Shown here: in pieces, positions 43,265 to 58,154 of the stretch
Layout: each line of letters starts with the position of its first letter
How positions within the stretch are numbered: the first letter of the stretch is position 1
NCBI GenBank assembly: GCA_030065125.1
Contig: JASJDM010000004.1
Coordinates: 19,190 to 83,189 of the forward strand
Reading direction: 5' to 3'
Origin: Lysobacterales bacterium
Lineage (GTDB): Bacteria > Pseudomonadota > Gammaproteobacteria > Xanthomonadales > SZUA-38
DNA length: 64,000 nucleotides
Program-made: the position numbers and the translations under genes
The notes under the pieces: generated by a model
Database searches by the model: none
What the model was told of the DNA's origin: nothing
The model's input: the letters and a program-made list of their open reading frames with translations, nothing else

Positions 43265-45552
43265 GGTTCCTGCCCGTCTTTTTCGGCCTGTTTCTCCTGG
43301 GCTGTGGTGAGCAGCCGGGACCCCAAACGCCCGAACAGGAGTCCGCCGCCCCTGCAACCGGGGAGACGGCACCGGAAAAACTCGGGTACGTAGGCAGTTC
43401 GACCTGTGGTCGCTGTCATGCGAAGGCTTACGCCGACTGGCAAGAGTCCCACCACGCCCAGGCCATGGCCGAGGCCAGCGCCGACAACGTGCTGGCCGAC
43501 TTCACCCGTCCACCACTGGATCATTTCGCTGACGAAACGCAATTTATCGGCAGCAGCCAGGGCCCTGCGCTGTCGGCGGTGGACGGCACCGGCCAGCGGC
43601 GGGATTTCCCTGTGACGCACACTTTCGGCGTCTCGCCGCTGCAGCAGTACCTGGTGCCCTACGGCAGCGGTCGCTACCAGGCACACACCGCGGCCTGGGA
43701 CAGCCGCCCCAGGGCCGACGGTGGACAGCGCTGGTTCCACCTGCAGCCGGACATTCCCACACCGCCGGGAGATCCGCTGCACTGGGCGGGAGAACTCCAG
43801 AACTGGAATTCCCAGTGCGCGGAATGCCATTCCACCGGGCTGATCAAGGGATACTCTGTCAGCGACGACAGCTACGACACCCGCTGGGAGGAAATCAGCG
43901 TGGGCTGCGAGGCCTGCCATGGCCGGGGCTCGCGGCACCTGGCCTGGGCCTCGGGCAGGGATGCACCGAACCGGGGATTTGAGATACAACTGGCCGCTGA
44001 CCCCGGCCAGTGGCAGATGGAGCTGGAGTCTGGCATTGCACGTCGCTCCCAGCCTCCCCAGGGTTCATCTCAGCTGCAGGCTTGTGGCCGTTGCCATGCC
44101 CGGCGGGCCACCTTCGGCGATACCTATCCCTACGGACGGCACCTGCTTGACACCCACCAGCTCAGCCTGCTGCAACCCGGGCTCTACTTTCCCGACGGTC
44201 AGATTAGAGACGAGGTGTTTGTGTATGGCTCCTTCGCCCAGAGCGCCATGCACCGGGCTGGGGTACGGTGCAGCGACTGTCATGAACCCCACAGCGGCGA
44301 GCTCTTAGCCAGCGGCAACGCCCTGTGTGCCCAGTGCCACCTGCCCCAGCGATTTGACGATGTTCAACACCATGGGCATCCGGCGGCGGCGCCCCGGTGC
44401 GTCGACTGCCATATGCCGAAGCGGTTGTACATGGTGGTGGACGGTCGGGGTGACCACAGTTTCCGGGTGCCGCGGCCGGATCTTGCCCGGGACCTGGGCA
44501 CGCCCAGCGCCTGCCAGGACTGTCACTCGGACAAGAACCACGACTGGGCGGCGGAACAGGTGCGTGCATGGCATCCCGAGGGTCGCTGGACCCGGCCGCA
44601 CTTCGGGTCGGCTCTTGCAGCCGCCTGGAACGGGGCGGCCGACGCTAATAACCCGCTGGGCCAGGTGATCCAGGATCAAACACTCCCGCCGATCGTTCGC
44701 GGCAGCGCCTTACGGGCGCTGCAGGGTCGGATTGATTCACCCCGGCCCCTGGCATGGATAAAGTCAGCGGCTGCCCACGCGGACCCACTGATTCGACTGG
44801 GCGCGCTGCAGGCACTGGCCGGCCTGCCCGCGTCGGCCACGGCAGATTGGCTGCTGCCGCTGCTGAATGACCCGGTGCGGGCAATCCGCCAGGAAGCCGT
44901 CAGCCTGCTGGCAGAAACCGACGGTCAACTCGGCCCCCAGGACCAGGCCGCCTTCGACCGGGCAGCAGCGGAGTATGTAGCCGCCCAGCGCTTCGCCCTG
45001 GATCGTGATTCCGGCTACCTGAACCTGGCAGGCTTCCGGGCAGCCCGGGGAGACCAGGACAGCGCCCGCCGTACCTTTCGGTCCGGCCTGGAGCGGTTTC
45101 CCGGCTCGGTGCCGCTGCTGATCAACTGGGGTGATTTCCAGCGCGCGGCCGGAGACAACGTCGGCAGTTTGCAAACCCTGCTCAGGGCTCGAGCACTGGC
45201 GCCCGAATCGGTGGCGGTACGGGAAGCGGTTGCCCTGGCCCATGTCCGGCTGCAGGACTATCCGGCGGCAATCTCGGAACTCCAGGACGCCACCCGCCGC
45301 GTCGGCGACGCCCGTCTCTGGTACCTGCTGGCTCTGGCCCTGGAACGGGTCGAGCAGCGGGTGGAAGCAGTTGCCGCCCTGGAGCAGGCGCTTGGCCAGC
45401 GGCCGGACGACCTGGATGGACTGGTGCTGATGGTGGCCCTGCTGCGGGATATGGGGCAGCGGGACAGGGCCCTGGGGTTTGCCCAGCGGCTGCAGCAGCT
45501 GCGGCCCAATAATCCCGGCATTCGACAACTGCTCCAGTCGGTGCAGCCCTGA
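43261..45552 (+). CDS. Octaheme cytochrome c lipoprotein with HEAT/TPR repeats
   Basis: 763 aa. Lipoprotein signal: GLFLLGC lipobox at about residues 9-15. Eight CxxCH heme sites: CGRCH, CAECH, CEACH, CGRCH, CSDCH, CAQCH, CVDCH and CQDCH, all in the first 430 residues. The C-terminal third lacks heme sites and consists of HEAT-like (QALAGLPASATADWLLPLL) and TPR-like repeats (YLNLAGFRAARGDQDSARRTF, LWYLLALALERVEQ). Such cytochrome-c-plus-TPR proteins are found in many environmental bacteria; relatives of cytochrome c554 and nitrite reductases share the heme packing, but the substrate here is unknown. The frame is open upstream to 43099 but the lipobox fixes the ATG at 43261. Confidence 0.85.
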   Translation: MRFLPVFFGLFLLGCGEQPGPQTPEQESAAPATGETAPEKLGYVGSSTCGRCHAKAYADWQESHHAQAMAEASADNVLADFTRPPLDHFADETQFIGSSQGPALSAVDGTGQRRDFPVTHTFGVSPLQQYLVPYGSGRYQAHTAAWDSRPRADGGQRWFHLQPDIPTPPGDPLHWAGELQNWNSQCAECHSTGLIKGYSVSDDSYDTRWEEISVGCEACHGRGSRHLAWASGRDAPNRGFEIQLAADPGQWQMELESGIARRSQPPQGSSQLQACGRCHARRATFGDTYPYGRHLLDTHQLSLLQPGLYFPDGQIRDEVFVYGSFAQSAMHRAGVRCSDCHEPHSGELLASGNALCAQCHLPQRFDDVQHHGHPAAAPRCVDCHMPKRLYMVVDGRGDHSFRVPRPDLARDLGTPSACQDCHSDKNHDWAAEQVRAWHPEGRWTRPHFGSALAAAWNGAADANNPLGQVIQDQTLPPIVRGSALRALQGRIDSPRPLAWIKSAAAHADPLIRLGALQALAGLPASATADWLLPLLNDPVRAIRQEAVSLLAETDGQLGPQDQAAFDRAAAEYVAAQRFALDRDSGYLNLAGFRAARGDQDSARRTFRSGLERFPGSVPLLINWGDFQRAAGDNVGSLQTLLRARALAPESVAVREAVALAHVRLQDYPAAISELQDATRRVGDARLWYLLALALERVEQRVEAVAALEQALGQRPDDLDGLVLMVALLRDMGQRDRALGFAQRLQQLRPNNPGIRQLLQSVQP

Positions 45553-45566
45553 GTTGACCCTCGACG

Positions 45567-46376
45567 CTACTGACGCCAGGCGCGGCGGACTTCAGCCGTT
45601 GCGTTGTCCAGGTTGCTTCGAAACGGGTTGATGTCGATGCCGCCCCTCCGGGTATAAAGCCCCTGCACGGACAGCTCCCGGGGCGCGCATTCCCGCAGCA
45701 GGTCCATGAAAATGTGCTCGATGCAGTTTTCATGAAAACCATCGTGGCTGCGGAACGACACCAGGTAGCGCAGCAGCGCGGAGTGATGGACGCGCGGACC
45801 AGCGTAGCTGATCACCACGCTGCCCCAGTCGGGCTGGCCGGTTACCGGGCAGTTGGTCTTGAGCAGGTGGGAGTGCAGGGTTTCTCTGGCTTCGCGGGGA
45901 CCGGATTTCAGCAGGCCGGGATCAGGCCGGTAGTCCTCCACCGACAACTCCAGCTGGTCAATGCACATCCCCGGCAGCGCCTGGATCGGCCGCCAGTCGG
46001 CGGCCCCGCACAGGCGCACCCCGACAGGGGCCCCGGCAGCGTGGCTCAGGTCCCTGATCAGCAGTTCCGCCACGGCCTCCGGGGAGTCGTAACGGCACTG
46101 GTTGAGGGAATTGAGGTAGAGCTTGAGGGATTTGGATTCGATGATGTTGGGCGAAGTGGCGGGTACCTCGAACTCTCCCACGGCCACCCGGGGCTTGCCG
46201 CCGGGCTCCAGCCATGACAGCTCGTATGCGTTCCACCAGTCCGAGCCGGCAAAGGGCAGGCTGCCGGTGATACCCACAGAGCGGCGGGCGTCATCCCGGG
46301 ACACTGGAAACAGCAGACCGGGATCGTAGCGATCCGGGTAGCTGGCATTTTGTCCCAGAGGTGATTCGATGCTCAT
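45567..46376 (-). CDS. queF: NADPH-dependent 7-cyano-7-deazaguanine reductase QueF (type II)
   Basis: 269 aa enzyme reducing preQ0 to preQ1 in queuosine tRNA-modification synthesis. The long two-domain (YqcD) form is indicated by length. The QueF motif ESKSLKLYLNS (about residues 80-90) and the catalytic Cys in LLKTNCPVTGQPDWG (about 176-190) are present. It is divergent from the GNAT gene. Confidence 0.95.
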   Translation of the reverse strand: MSIESPLGQNASYPDRYDPGLLFPVSRDDARRSVGITGSLPFAGSDWWNAYELSWLEPGGKPRVAVGEFEVPATSPNIIESKSLKLYLNSLNQCRYDSPEAVAELLIRDLSHAAGAPVGVRLCGAADWRPIQALPGMCIDQLELSVEDYRPDPGLLKSGPREARETLHSHLLKTNCPVTGQPDWGSVVISYAGPRVHHSALLRYLVSFRSHDGFHENCIEHIFMDLLRECAPRELSVQGLYTRRGGIDINPFRSNLDNATAEVRRAWRQ

Positions 46377-46436
46377 GACTGCGTTTACCTGCTGCCGTTG
46401 GTTCCGCCAACCGCTGGTCTACAATGCGGGCAGCTT

Positions 46437-46922
46437 ATGCAAAAACAATCCCTGACGCGGCTGATCCCGGCCGAACCTCGGCACGTAGCAGAGCTGCGTT
46501 GCTGGTTCACGGACCGGCAATCGCTGCAAAGCTGGGGTGGTCCCCACTTTCGATTCCCGTTTGACGCCGAGTCGTTTGCGCATGATGCCGCCCTGGATCG
46601 GATGGACTCTTTTGCACTGCTGGACGAGCACGACGCCATGCTGGGCTTTGGACAGTATTACGCCAAGCTCAGCCGGGTGCACCTGAGCCGGGTGGGTGTC
46701 CACCCTGACCGGCGCGGCGCCGGTCTGGGGCAGACCCTGGTGCGGAAGCTGATGCAGGCCGGCCGCCAGAAGTTCGGGTTTGACGAGTTCTCCCTCTACG
46801 TCATGGCGGACAATCCCGCAGCCATTGCCTGCTATCGGCGCAGCGGATTCCAGCCAGCCGATCTGCCGCTGGGAGAGTCCCACGGGCCGGGGATCCTGTT
46901 CATGATTTGCCGGCCCGGCTAG
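46437..46922 (+). CDS. GNAT family N-acetyltransferase
   Basis: 161 aa. The acetyl-CoA-binding motif is RVGVHPDRRGAGLGQTLVRKL (motif A, R/QxxGxG/A type as RRGAGLG), with motif B at NPAAIACYRRSGFQ. No clue to substrate. A TTG at 46398 would extend it by 13 residues but the ATG at 46437 fits the family start better. Confidence 0.85.
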   Translation: MQKQSLTRLIPAEPRHVAELRCWFTDRQSLQSWGGPHFRFPFDAESFAHDAALDRMDSFALLDEHDAMLGFGQYYAKLSRVHLSRVGVHPDRRGAGLGQTLVRKLMQAGRQKFGFDEFSLYVMADNPAAIACYRRSGFQPADLPLGESHGPGILFMICRPG

Positions 46923-46990
46923 CGAATGCGCCGACTCTTCCCGCGCGGAAATGCCCAGAGTTTAACGCGTTCGGCCGCGCCGGGATGGTC

Positions 46991-48808
46991 TCAACTGACG
47001 GGCGAGGGCGGGATCACCCGCATCACTTCCTCGATGGTGGTCAGCCCGGCCGCCACCTTGCGAGCGGCAGACACGCGCAACGGCCGCATGCCGCGCTTGT
47101 AGGCCAGCTGGGTAATGGCGGCATGGTTGATATCGGGCTGGATCGCATCCGCCACCGCCTCGTCGATGGGCAGCATTTCGTAGATCGCGGTGCGGCCCCG
47201 GTAGCCCGTGCGCCGACACTCGGTGCAGCCGCCAGGGGTACTGATCTTTTGCGGACGCGGTATTTTCCAGTTCTGCACCAGGGCGGCCCATCGATCTTCA
47301 CTGATGTCACTGTCCTTCTTGCAGTGTGGGCACAGGGTGCGCACCAGGCGCTGGGCCACCAGCCCGGTGAGGGTGCCGCGCAGCAGGTAGTGGGGAAGGC
47401 CCAGGTCCATCAGCCGGATGATGGCTGAGGGGGCGTCGTTGGTGTGCAGGGTAGACAGCACCAGGTGTCCTGTCAGCGAGGCCTGGATAGCCATCTGGGC
47501 GGTATCCAGATCGCGAATCTCCCCCACCATGATGATGTCGGGGTCCTGGCGCAGCAGGGTGCGCACGCCGGCGGCGAAGTCCACACCGATGGTCCGCTGC
47601 ACCTGCATCTGGTTGAGCTCCGGTGACACCATCTCGATGGGGTCTTCCACGGTGCAGACGTTGATGTCCGGCCGGGCCAGGTACTTGAGGGTGGAATACA
47701 GGGTGGTGGTCTTGCCGGAACCGGTGGGGCCGGTCAACAGGACGATGCCGTGGGGCCGCTCCACCAGGTTGCGCCAGATGCCCACTTCGCGCTTGGAAAA
47801 GCCCAGCTTGTCGAATCCCCGGGCCACCACATCCGGATCGAATATCCGCATGACGCATTTTTCGCCAAAGGCTGTGGGCATGGTGGACAGGCGCAGTTCA
47901 ATTTCCTGGCCGGTGGGTGCCCGGGTCTTGATACGCCCATCCTGGGGGCGCCGCTTTTCGGCCACGTCCATGCGCCCGAGAATCTTGATCCGGGAAGTGA
48001 CCGCGGCGATGACCGATGTGGGCATCTGGTACACCTCGTGCAGTCGGCCGTCGATGCGAAACCGGACTTTGCTGCGCTCTCGACGGGGCTCCAGGTGGAT
48101 ATCCGAGGCGCGCTGTTCGAAGGCAAACTGCAAAAGCCAGTCCACGATGTGGACCACGTGCTGGTCATCGGCACTGAGCTGCCCGGCTTCCCCCAGCTCC
48201 AGCAGCTGCTCGAAATTGAGGACCCGCTCGGACTCGCTGCGCAGCTTGGAGTCCTCAGCGCCGCGGATGGAGCGCGACACACCGTAAAACTCCAGCATGT
48301 AGCGGTTGATGTCCAGCGGGTTGGAGATCACCACCTTGATGTCGCGCTTGAGGATCTGGCTGAGATCCCGCATCCAGGACAGGTCGAAGGGCTCCGAGGT
48401 GGCGATGACCACCACCGACTCCCGCACCTCCACCGGCAGGATGCGGTATTGGCGGGCGTAGGCCTGGGACACGATCTGGGTCACCTTGTCCACGTCCACC
48501 TTCATGGCGTCGATATGGAAGTAAGGCAGGCCGGCCTGTTCGGCAATCCACCGTGTCAGGGACTCCAGGGTCAGCGGCAGCTGGGGCTCGGTGGCATGCT
48601 GCAGCTTCTGGTTGGCCACCATGACCAGCGGGTGCAGCGTCACCCGGGTATCCTGGCTGGCCGCGCCGTGGATCATGTTGGCGTCGCCCTGGTCCATCCA
48701 GCCGTCGGCCACCAGGCCGGCCAGAACGGCATCCAGCTCCAGCCGTTCGCCCGGCTCAAACCTGGGGCGCTTTTTTTTCGGGGGAACGGTATCCGCGGTA
48801 GTGGCCAA
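46991..48808 (-). CDS. GspE/PilB family secretion ATPase
   Basis: 605 aa hexameric AAA ATPase powering a type II secretion or type IV pilus system. An N-terminal MshEN/T2SSE_N domain is followed by the catalytic part: Walker [17 protein letters not shown], Asp box [14 protein letters not shown], Walker B/His box [13 protein letters not shown], and the zinc tetracysteine CPHC...CTEC. I place the start at a TTG (48808) with AGGAAAC upstream. The open frame reaches 48862 but lacks a ribosome site there. No pilus or pseudopilin genes are adjacent, so the partner system lies elsewhere; gspAB at 20.9 kb is a possible link. Confidence 0.9.
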   Translation of the reverse strand: MATTADTVPPKKKRPRFEPGERLELDAVLAGLVADGWMDQGDANMIHGAASQDTRVTLHPLVMVANQKLQHATEPQLPLTLESLTRWIAEQAGLPYFHIDAMKVDVDKVTQIVSQAYARQYRILPVEVRESVVVIATSEPFDLSWMRDLSQILKRDIKVVISNPLDINRYMLEFYGVSRSIRGAEDSKLRSESERVLNFEQLLELGEAGQLSADDQHVVHIVDWLLQFAFEQRASDIHLEPRRERSKVRFRIDGRLHEVYQMPTSVIAAVTSRIKILGRMDVAEKRRPQDGRIKTRAPTGQEIELRLSTMPTAFGEKCVMRIFDPDVVARGFDKLGFSKREVGIWRNLVERPHGIVLLTGPTGSGKTTTLYSTLKYLARPDINVCTVEDPIEMVSPELNQMQVQRTIGVDFAAGVRTLLRQDPDIIMVGEIRDLDTAQMAIQASLTGHLVLSTLHTNDAPSAIIRLMDLGLPHYLLRGTLTGLVAQRLVRTLCPHCKKDSDISEDRWAALVQNWKIPRPQKISTPGGCTECRRTGYRGRTAIYEMLPIDEAVADAIQPDINHAAITQLAYKRGMRPLRVSAARKVAAGLTTIEEVMRVIPPSPVS

Positions 48809-48943
48809 GTTATGTTTCCTGTACTGCGCTCGCCACAGTATACGCGCTGCCGGCGCGGGCACTGTCGGACAGGTCGCATTTTCTCGTCACCAGGGCAGCC
48901 AGTAGCTATACTGGGCCGTTTATCTGCAGCAGGATACTGGCGC

Positions 48944-49864
48944 ATGGAAACGCCGCTGACCTTCCAGGATTTTATCGCCCGGCTGGACCAGTACTGGGCC
49001 GAACAGGGTTGCGTGTTGATGCAGCCCCTGGACACCGAGGTAGGTGCCGGGACTTTTCACCCGGCCACCTTCCTGCGGGCCATTGGCCCGGAGCCGTGGT
49101 CTTCGGCCTATGTCCAGCCATGCCGACGGCCTACGGACGGACGCTACGGGGACAACCCCAACCGCCTGCAGCACTACTACCAGTACCAGGTGGTGCTGAA
49201 ACCTTCACCCCTGGATATCCAGGAGCTGTACCTGGCTTCCCTGGCCGCGGTGGGCATCGATCCTCTGGAGCACGACATCCGGTTCGTGGAGGACAACTGG
49301 GAATCCCCCACACTGGGCGCCTGGGGTATCGGCTGGGAGGTGTGGCTCAACGGAATGGAGGTGACCCAGTTCACTTACTTCCAGCAGGCCGGCGGCCTGG
49401 ACTGCCGGCCGGTTACCGGCGAAATCACCTACGGGCTCGAGCGCCTGGCCATGTACCTTCAAAACGTCGACAGCGTGTTTGACCTGGTGTGGACGGACCG
49501 GGGTCAACGCACCGTGACCTACGGCGAGGTTTACCACCAGAACGAGGTCGAGATGTCGGCCTTCAACTTCGAGCACGCCGACACCGATGCGCTGTTCGGG
49601 TGGTTTGACCACTGCGAAGCTGAGTGCCACAAGCTGCTGGAGCTGGGCCTGGCGCTGCCGGCCTATGATCACGTGCTGAAAGCGTCACACACGTTTAACC
49701 TGCTGGATGCCCGCTCGGTGATCTCCGTAACCGAACGACAGCGGTTTATCCTGCGGGTGCGGGATCTGGCCAAGTCCGTGGCGGAGGCCTACTTTGCCAG
49801 CCGCGAGTCCCTGGGCTTTCCCATGCTGGCCCAGGGCCAGGCCACCGGGGAGGTGCCGGCATGA
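48944..49864 (+). CDS. glyQ: Glycyl-tRNA synthetase alpha subunit
   Basis: 306 aa catalytic subunit of the alpha2beta2 bacterial GlyRS. Signatures: [37 protein letters not shown] and [18 protein letters not shown]. The frame is open far upstream, but the family N terminus gives the ATG at 48944. TATACT at 48907-48912 is a likely -10 in the divergent gap 48809-48943. It overlaps glyS by four bases (ATGA). Confidence 0.97.
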   Translation: METPLTFQDFIARLDQYWAEQGCVLMQPLDTEVGAGTFHPATFLRAIGPEPWSSAYVQPCRRPTDGRYGDNPNRLQHYYQYQVVLKPSPLDIQELYLASLAAVGIDPLEHDIRFVEDNWESPTLGAWGIGWEVWLNGMEVTQFTYFQQAGGLDCRPVTGEITYGLERLAMYLQNVDSVFDLVWTDRGQRTVTYGEVYHQNEVEMSAFNFEHADTDALFGWFDHCEAECHKLLELGLALPAYDHVLKASHTFNLLDARSVISVTERQRFILRVRDLAKSVAEAYFASRESLGFPMLAQGQATGEVPA

Positions 49865-51951
49865 GTGATCGCGCCCATCTGCTGATAGAGATCGGTACCG
49901 AAGAGCTGCCGCCTAAGAGCCTGGATCGCCTGGGTGAGTCCCTGTTCAGAGAACTGACGGGCGAGCTGGAGGGAGCCGGACTGGATTTCGACCGGGACGC
50001 CGCGGTCTGGTATGCCACCCCGAGACGGCTGGCGGTCAGCCTGCCCGGGCTGGCCCGGCAACAGGCCGACCGCAATGAGGAGCGGCTGGGTCCGGCGGTT
50101 GCCGCCGCATTCGACGAAGACGGCTCGCCGCGGCCCGCGGCGGAAGGGTTTGCCCGCTCCTGCGGCGTATCCGTGTCAGAGCTCAAGCGAGTGGACACCG
50201 ACAAGGGTGTTCGGCTGGCTTACAGCCGCAACATTCCCGGCGCCCTGACCCTGGAGCTGCTGCCGGAGATGATCCAGGCCGCGGCCGGCCGCCTGCCGGT
50301 GGCGCGGCCCATGCGGTGGGGCGAACGTGACGATGCCTTCGTGCGACCGGTGCACTGGGTGGTGGCGCTGCTGGACAGCCAGGTCATCTCCGGCGCCTTG
50401 TACGGCTGCAACTTTGACCGGGTGAGCCAGGGTCACCGCTTCCATCACGACGGCGGCGTCTCCATCGACCATGCCTCGAGTTACCTGGCGGCCCTGGAGC
50501 AGGCCCGGGTGATCGCCGATCCGGCCAGGCGCCGGGAAATGATCCGCCTGGGCGTGGAGCGCGCCGTGGCCGAGGCCGGCGGCAACGCGGTGATTCACGA
50601 TGCGCTGTTGTCGGAAGTGGCCAATCTGACGGAATGGCCGGTTCCTCTGCTGGGATCCTTCGACGAGGAATTCCTGGAGGTGCCCGCGGAAGCCCTGATC
50701 AGCAGCATGGAGAGTCACCAGAAGTTTTTTTCCGTGGTGGACGACCAGCAGCAGCTGATGGCCCTGTTCGTTGGCGTGGCCAACCTGGACAGCACCAACC
50801 CGACATCCGTCCGGGACGGGTTCGAGCGGGTAATCCGCCCGCGGCTGGCAGACGCCCGGTTTTTCTGGGAAAAAGACCTCAAGACCCCGCTGGAACAGCA
50901 CCGCCATGGGCTGGCCCAGGCTGTGTACCAGAGAGACCTGGGTTCCCTGTGGGATAAGGTCGAACGGGTCGCTCGCATGGCTCAGTTGCTGGCACCGGCC
51001 CTGGGGGTCGATCCAGAGCAGGCGAAGCGGGCCGCCCGCCTGTCGAAATGCGACCTGATGACAGAGATGGTGGGCGAGTTTCCCGAGCTGCAGGGCACCA
51101 TGGGGCGTCATTACGCCCTGGCCCAGGACGAATCCCAGGTGGTGGCCGCCGCCATCGAGGAGCACTATCAACCACGTCAGGCGGGTACGGCACTGCCGGC
51201 CTCTCCGCTGGGTCAGGTGCTGGCCCTGGCGGACCGCATCGACTCCCTTTGCGGCATCTTCAGCGCTGGCCTCAAGCCTACCGGCAATCGCGACCCGTTT
51301 GCCCTGCGCCGGGCCGGGCTGGGACTGATCCGCATCCTGGTGGAAAAGGAGATCGACCTGGACCTGGAGACCCTGATTACTCAGGCCCTGGACGGTGTAG
51401 CGGGACAAATCGATTCGGCGTCTGAACATGGGGGAGAAATTCTGGAGTTCATCATGGATCGACTCCGCGCCTGGTACCTGGACCAGGGCATTGGCGCTGA
51501 TGTATTCGAGGCCGTGTGGGCACGGCGGCCGACCCGGCCCCTGGATTTTCATCGGCGGGTGCAGGCGCTGACGGACTTCAAGGCACTGGAACCGGCGGCT
51601 GCCCTCGCCGCTGCCAACAAGCGCATTGGCAACATCCTGAAGAAATCCACCGATGGCGGTGCGGCGGTCCCCGCCGTCAATGCCGACGGCCTGGTTGAAG
51701 CCCAGGAGAAAGCGCTGTTCGCGGACCTCACCCTGGCCAGCGAGGACGCCCTGCCCATGATCCAATCCGGCCAGTATGGTCCCGCCCTGGTGCGCCTTTC
51801 AGACCTCCGGCCCAGCGTGGATGCCTTTTTTGACCACGTGATGGTGATGTGCGAAGACGAGGACCTGAAGAATAACCGTTTGGCGCTTTTGTCGAAAATT
51901 AAGAGCATTTTCGACGACGTTGCCGACATTTCGAGGCTAGTCGTGTCTTGA
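49861..51951 (+). CDS. glyS: Glycyl-tRNA synthetase beta subunit
   Basis: 696 aa tRNA-binding and accessory subunit. N-terminal [15 protein letters not shown] is diagnostic; other conserved stretches are [32 protein letters not shown] and [14 protein letters not shown], with an HD-like region and a C-terminal anticodon-binding-like domain ([20 protein letters not shown]). Normal length. Translation is coupled to glyQ. Confidence 0.97.
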   Translation: MSDRAHLLIEIGTEELPPKSLDRLGESLFRELTGELEGAGLDFDRDAAVWYATPRRLAVSLPGLARQQADRNEERLGPAVAAAFDEDGSPRPAAEGFARSCGVSVSELKRVDTDKGVRLAYSRNIPGALTLELLPEMIQAAAGRLPVARPMRWGERDDAFVRPVHWVVALLDSQVISGALYGCNFDRVSQGHRFHHDGGVSIDHASSYLAALEQARVIADPARRREMIRLGVERAVAEAGGNAVIHDALLSEVANLTEWPVPLLGSFDEEFLEVPAEALISSMESHQKFFSVVDDQQQLMALFVGVANLDSTNPTSVRDGFERVIRPRLADARFFWEKDLKTPLEQHRHGLAQAVYQRDLGSLWDKVERVARMAQLLAPALGVDPEQAKRAARLSKCDLMTEMVGEFPELQGTMGRHYALAQDESQVVAAAIEEHYQPRQAGTALPASPLGQVLALADRIDSLCGIFSAGLKPTGNRDPFALRRAGLGLIRILVEKEIDLDLETLITQALDGVAGQIDSASEHGGEILEFIMDRLRAWYLDQGIGADVFEAVWARRPTRPLDFHRRVQALTDFKALEPAAALAAANKRIGNILKKSTDGGAAVPAVNADGLVEAQEKALFADLTLASEDALPMIQSGQYGPALVRLSDLRPSVDAFFDHVMVMCEDEDLKNNRLALLSKIKSIFDDVADISRLVVS

Positions 51952-51991
51952 ATCGCGGCTGCGCCATGTCCGGGCTGATGGGGTTCACCGC

Positions 51992-52539
51992 ATGAAGCTG
52001 GTGGTGCTGGGCCGGGACGGCGTCATCAACGAGGAACAGGGCGAGGGAGTCATTCGGGCGGACAACTGGAAGCCCGTACCCGGCAGCCTGGAGGCCATCG
52101 CACGGCTGTGCCGTTCGGGTTTCCGGGTGGTGGTTGCGACCAACCAGCAGCAAATTTCTGCCGGCACTCTTGGGGTGGAGGAGTTGCACGACGTCCACCG
52201 CAAGATGTTGAGCCTGGTGCATGAAACCGGCGGCACTATCGATGCGGTATTTTTTGCCCCTTCCGGCAACCCGGACGGACACGGCAAGCGTCAGCCCAAG
52301 GTAGCCCTGCTGCGACAGATTGAAAACCGTTACGGCGTGGATCTGGCCGAAGTGGTGGTTATTGGCGACTCCCGGGAAGACCTGGAGGCGGCCAAAAGTG
52401 TCGGTGCCCGGGCGGTACTGGTGCGAACCGGGCACGGTGTCGATATGCTCGGCGCCCTGACCGATTTCGAAGGAGTCACCATATTCAAGGACCTGGCTGG
52501 CGCCGTGGACCAGTTGGTGGCCGAGGCGCAGCACTCCTG

Positions 52540-52540
<1 letters not shown>
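51992..52540 (+). CDS. GmhB-family HAD protein lacking the catalytic nucleophile
   Basis: 182 aa protein, syntenic with gmhB (heptose bisphosphate phosphatase, between glyS and plsC in related genomes). Fold landmarks are kept: TNQQQISAG at 50-58, VVIGDSREDLEAA with D126 and D130. But motif I reads LGRDGVIN: residue 7, the nucleophile Asp of LDRDGVIN, is Gly (codon GGC rather than GAC); only the second Asp, D9, remains. The Ser, Gly and Arg of TNQSGIARG are replaced, and the Cys/His zinc loop (CPHH..CxCRKP) is missing: FFAPSGNPDGHGKRQP. It is therefore predicted to have lost phosphatase activity, or to be repurposed. Full length, ATG start, stop overlaps plsC by one base. Confidence 0.8.
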
Positions 52541-56782
<4,242 letters not shown>

Positions 56783-56845
56783 GAGTCAGGCTCGGGGTCC
56801 ACCGACAACAGATCAATCCGGGTGGCGAAAGGGCAAAAACTGCCG

Positions 56846-57946
56846 CTACAGTCGCAGCGGCATCACCACGTGGCGGGACCGGTCAGTATCCGGGGCCTTG
56901 GCCAGGCAGCTGGAGTTGGTGTCTTTGAAACACAGGCTCACGTCGTCCGAGTCCAGAGCATTCAGAGCTTCAAGCAGGTAGTTCACGTTGAAACCCACAG
57001 CCAGTTGCTCTACGTCGGACTGCAGCTCGACCTCTTCCACGGCCTCTTCCTGCTCCGGATTGTGAGCCACAATGCGCATTTTTTCCGGGTCCAGCTCCAG
57101 GCGGACACCGCGGTACTTTTCATTGGAAAGAATGGCTGCTCGCTGCAGCGCCTCCCGAATCAGTTCCCGGTCGCCCGTCACAATCTTGTCAGCGCCAATG
57201 GGCACCACTGATTCATAGTCCGGAAACTTGCCGTCGATGAGCTTGGAAGTAAAGGTACCGTCGCTGAGCTGCACACGCACGTGGGATCGACCAAACTGCA
57301 CCGTCAGGTCATCGTCTTTGTCATCCAGCAGGCGAACCAGTTCAAGCACGCCCTTGCGCGGAATAATCATCTGCTCCACCCCGTCCACCGCCAGATCCGC
57401 ATCCACGTCGGCAATGGCCAGACGGTGCCCGTCGGTTGCCACGCTGCGCAACATTCCCTTGCGCAACTCCAGCAGCAGTCCATTGAGGTAATACCGCACA
57501 TCCTGGTTCGCCATGGCGAATGACGTGCCGTCGATGATTTTCTTCAGATCTCCCTGACCGATCTGGACGGACTGACTGACGTCAACATCTTCAATGACGG
57601 GAAACTCCGTTGCCGGCAGCGTTGCCAGGGTATATCGACTCCGGCCCGCGCGGATCGTCGCTTTTTCCGCGCCGATGTCGATATCGAGTCGGGTGCCATC
57701 GGGAAGCGCCTTGCAGATATCCAACAGCTTACGGGCAGGAATGGTGACCTCTCCCGGTTGATCCACCTCAACCTGGACCCTCGCCGTCAGTTCGACTTCC
57801 AGATCGGTTCCCGTGAACTGCACTTCATTTTCTGATGCATTGAGCAGCAGGTTGGCCAGAACAGGCAGGGTCTGGCGGCGTTCTACGACGCCAACCACCT
57901 GGGTCAGGGGCCTGAGCAATACTTCCCGTTGAATACTGAATTTCAT
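56846..57946 (-). CDS. dnaN: DNA polymerase III beta sliding clamp
   Basis: 366 aa ring-forming clamp, three homologous domains. MKFSIQREVLLRPLTQVVGVVE at the N terminus, VTIPARKLLDICKALPDG, FAMANQDVRYYLNGLLLEL and the C-terminal HVVMPLRL are typical. It follows dnaA after the presumptive origin gap. Start ATG 57946. Confidence 0.98.
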   Translation of the reverse strand: MKFSIQREVLLRPLTQVVGVVERRQTLPVLANLLLNASENEVQFTGTDLEVELTARVQVEVDQPGEVTIPARKLLDICKALPDGTRLDIDIGAEKATIRAGRSRYTLATLPATEFPVIEDVDVSQSVQIGQGDLKKIIDGTSFAMANQDVRYYLNGLLLELRKGMLRSVATDGHRLAIADVDADLAVDGVEQMIIPRKGVLELVRLLDDKDDDLTVQFGRSHVRVQLSDGTFTSKLIDGKFPDYESVVPIGADKIVTGDRELIREALQRAAILSNEKYRGVRLELDPEKMRIVAHNPEQEEAVEEVELQSDVEQLAVGFNVNYLLEALNALDSDDVSLCFKDTNSSCLAKAPDTDRSRHVVMPLRL

Positions 57947-58154
57947 CTCGTTGTTCCGAACTAATAGCTTTTTAATTTAGAGCCTAATGGTAGTAATAGT
58001 TGGTCTGTATAACTCGAAAAAGACCAAAAAAGTGTTTTAAATCAAAAACTTAAGCCAAAAAATTGGCTGCAAAACCAGGGTAGATTCCTGTGCATGGTTT
58101 GTGGATAACTTTCTTCGCCACCGTTCCCACCAACTTATCCACAGGCTTTGCACA
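57947..58154. other. Probable chromosomal origin (oriC), dnaA-dnaN gap
   Basis: A 208-base gap with an AT-rich half (about 57960-58065, including several A/T runs) that suits a DNA-unwinding element, next to two perfect DnaA boxes in opposite orientation: TGTGGATAA at 58100-58108 and TTATCCACA at 58135-58143. A third perfect box is upstream of dnaA (59559-59567). The gene order on both sides is that of bacterial origins. Which of the two intergenic gaps actually fires is not decided by sequence alone. Confidence 0.65.
58053..58068 (-). terminator. Possible dnaA terminator inside the origin gap
   Basis: AGCCAA-AAAA-TTGGCT hairpin. On the minus strand it is followed by T-rich sequence (TAAGTTTTTGATTT), so it could end the dnaA transcript or act as a structural element of oriC. 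Stem only six pairs. Confidence 0.4.

Noticed and set aside
46923..46990. Terminator between the GNAT and GspE-like gene ends
   Set aside because: Only weak GC-rich complementarity and no T-run; not strong enough to list.
48781..48790. GGGGAACG sequence near the GspE-like start
   Set aside because: Single linker-like match inside the coding sequence without an adjacent hairpin.
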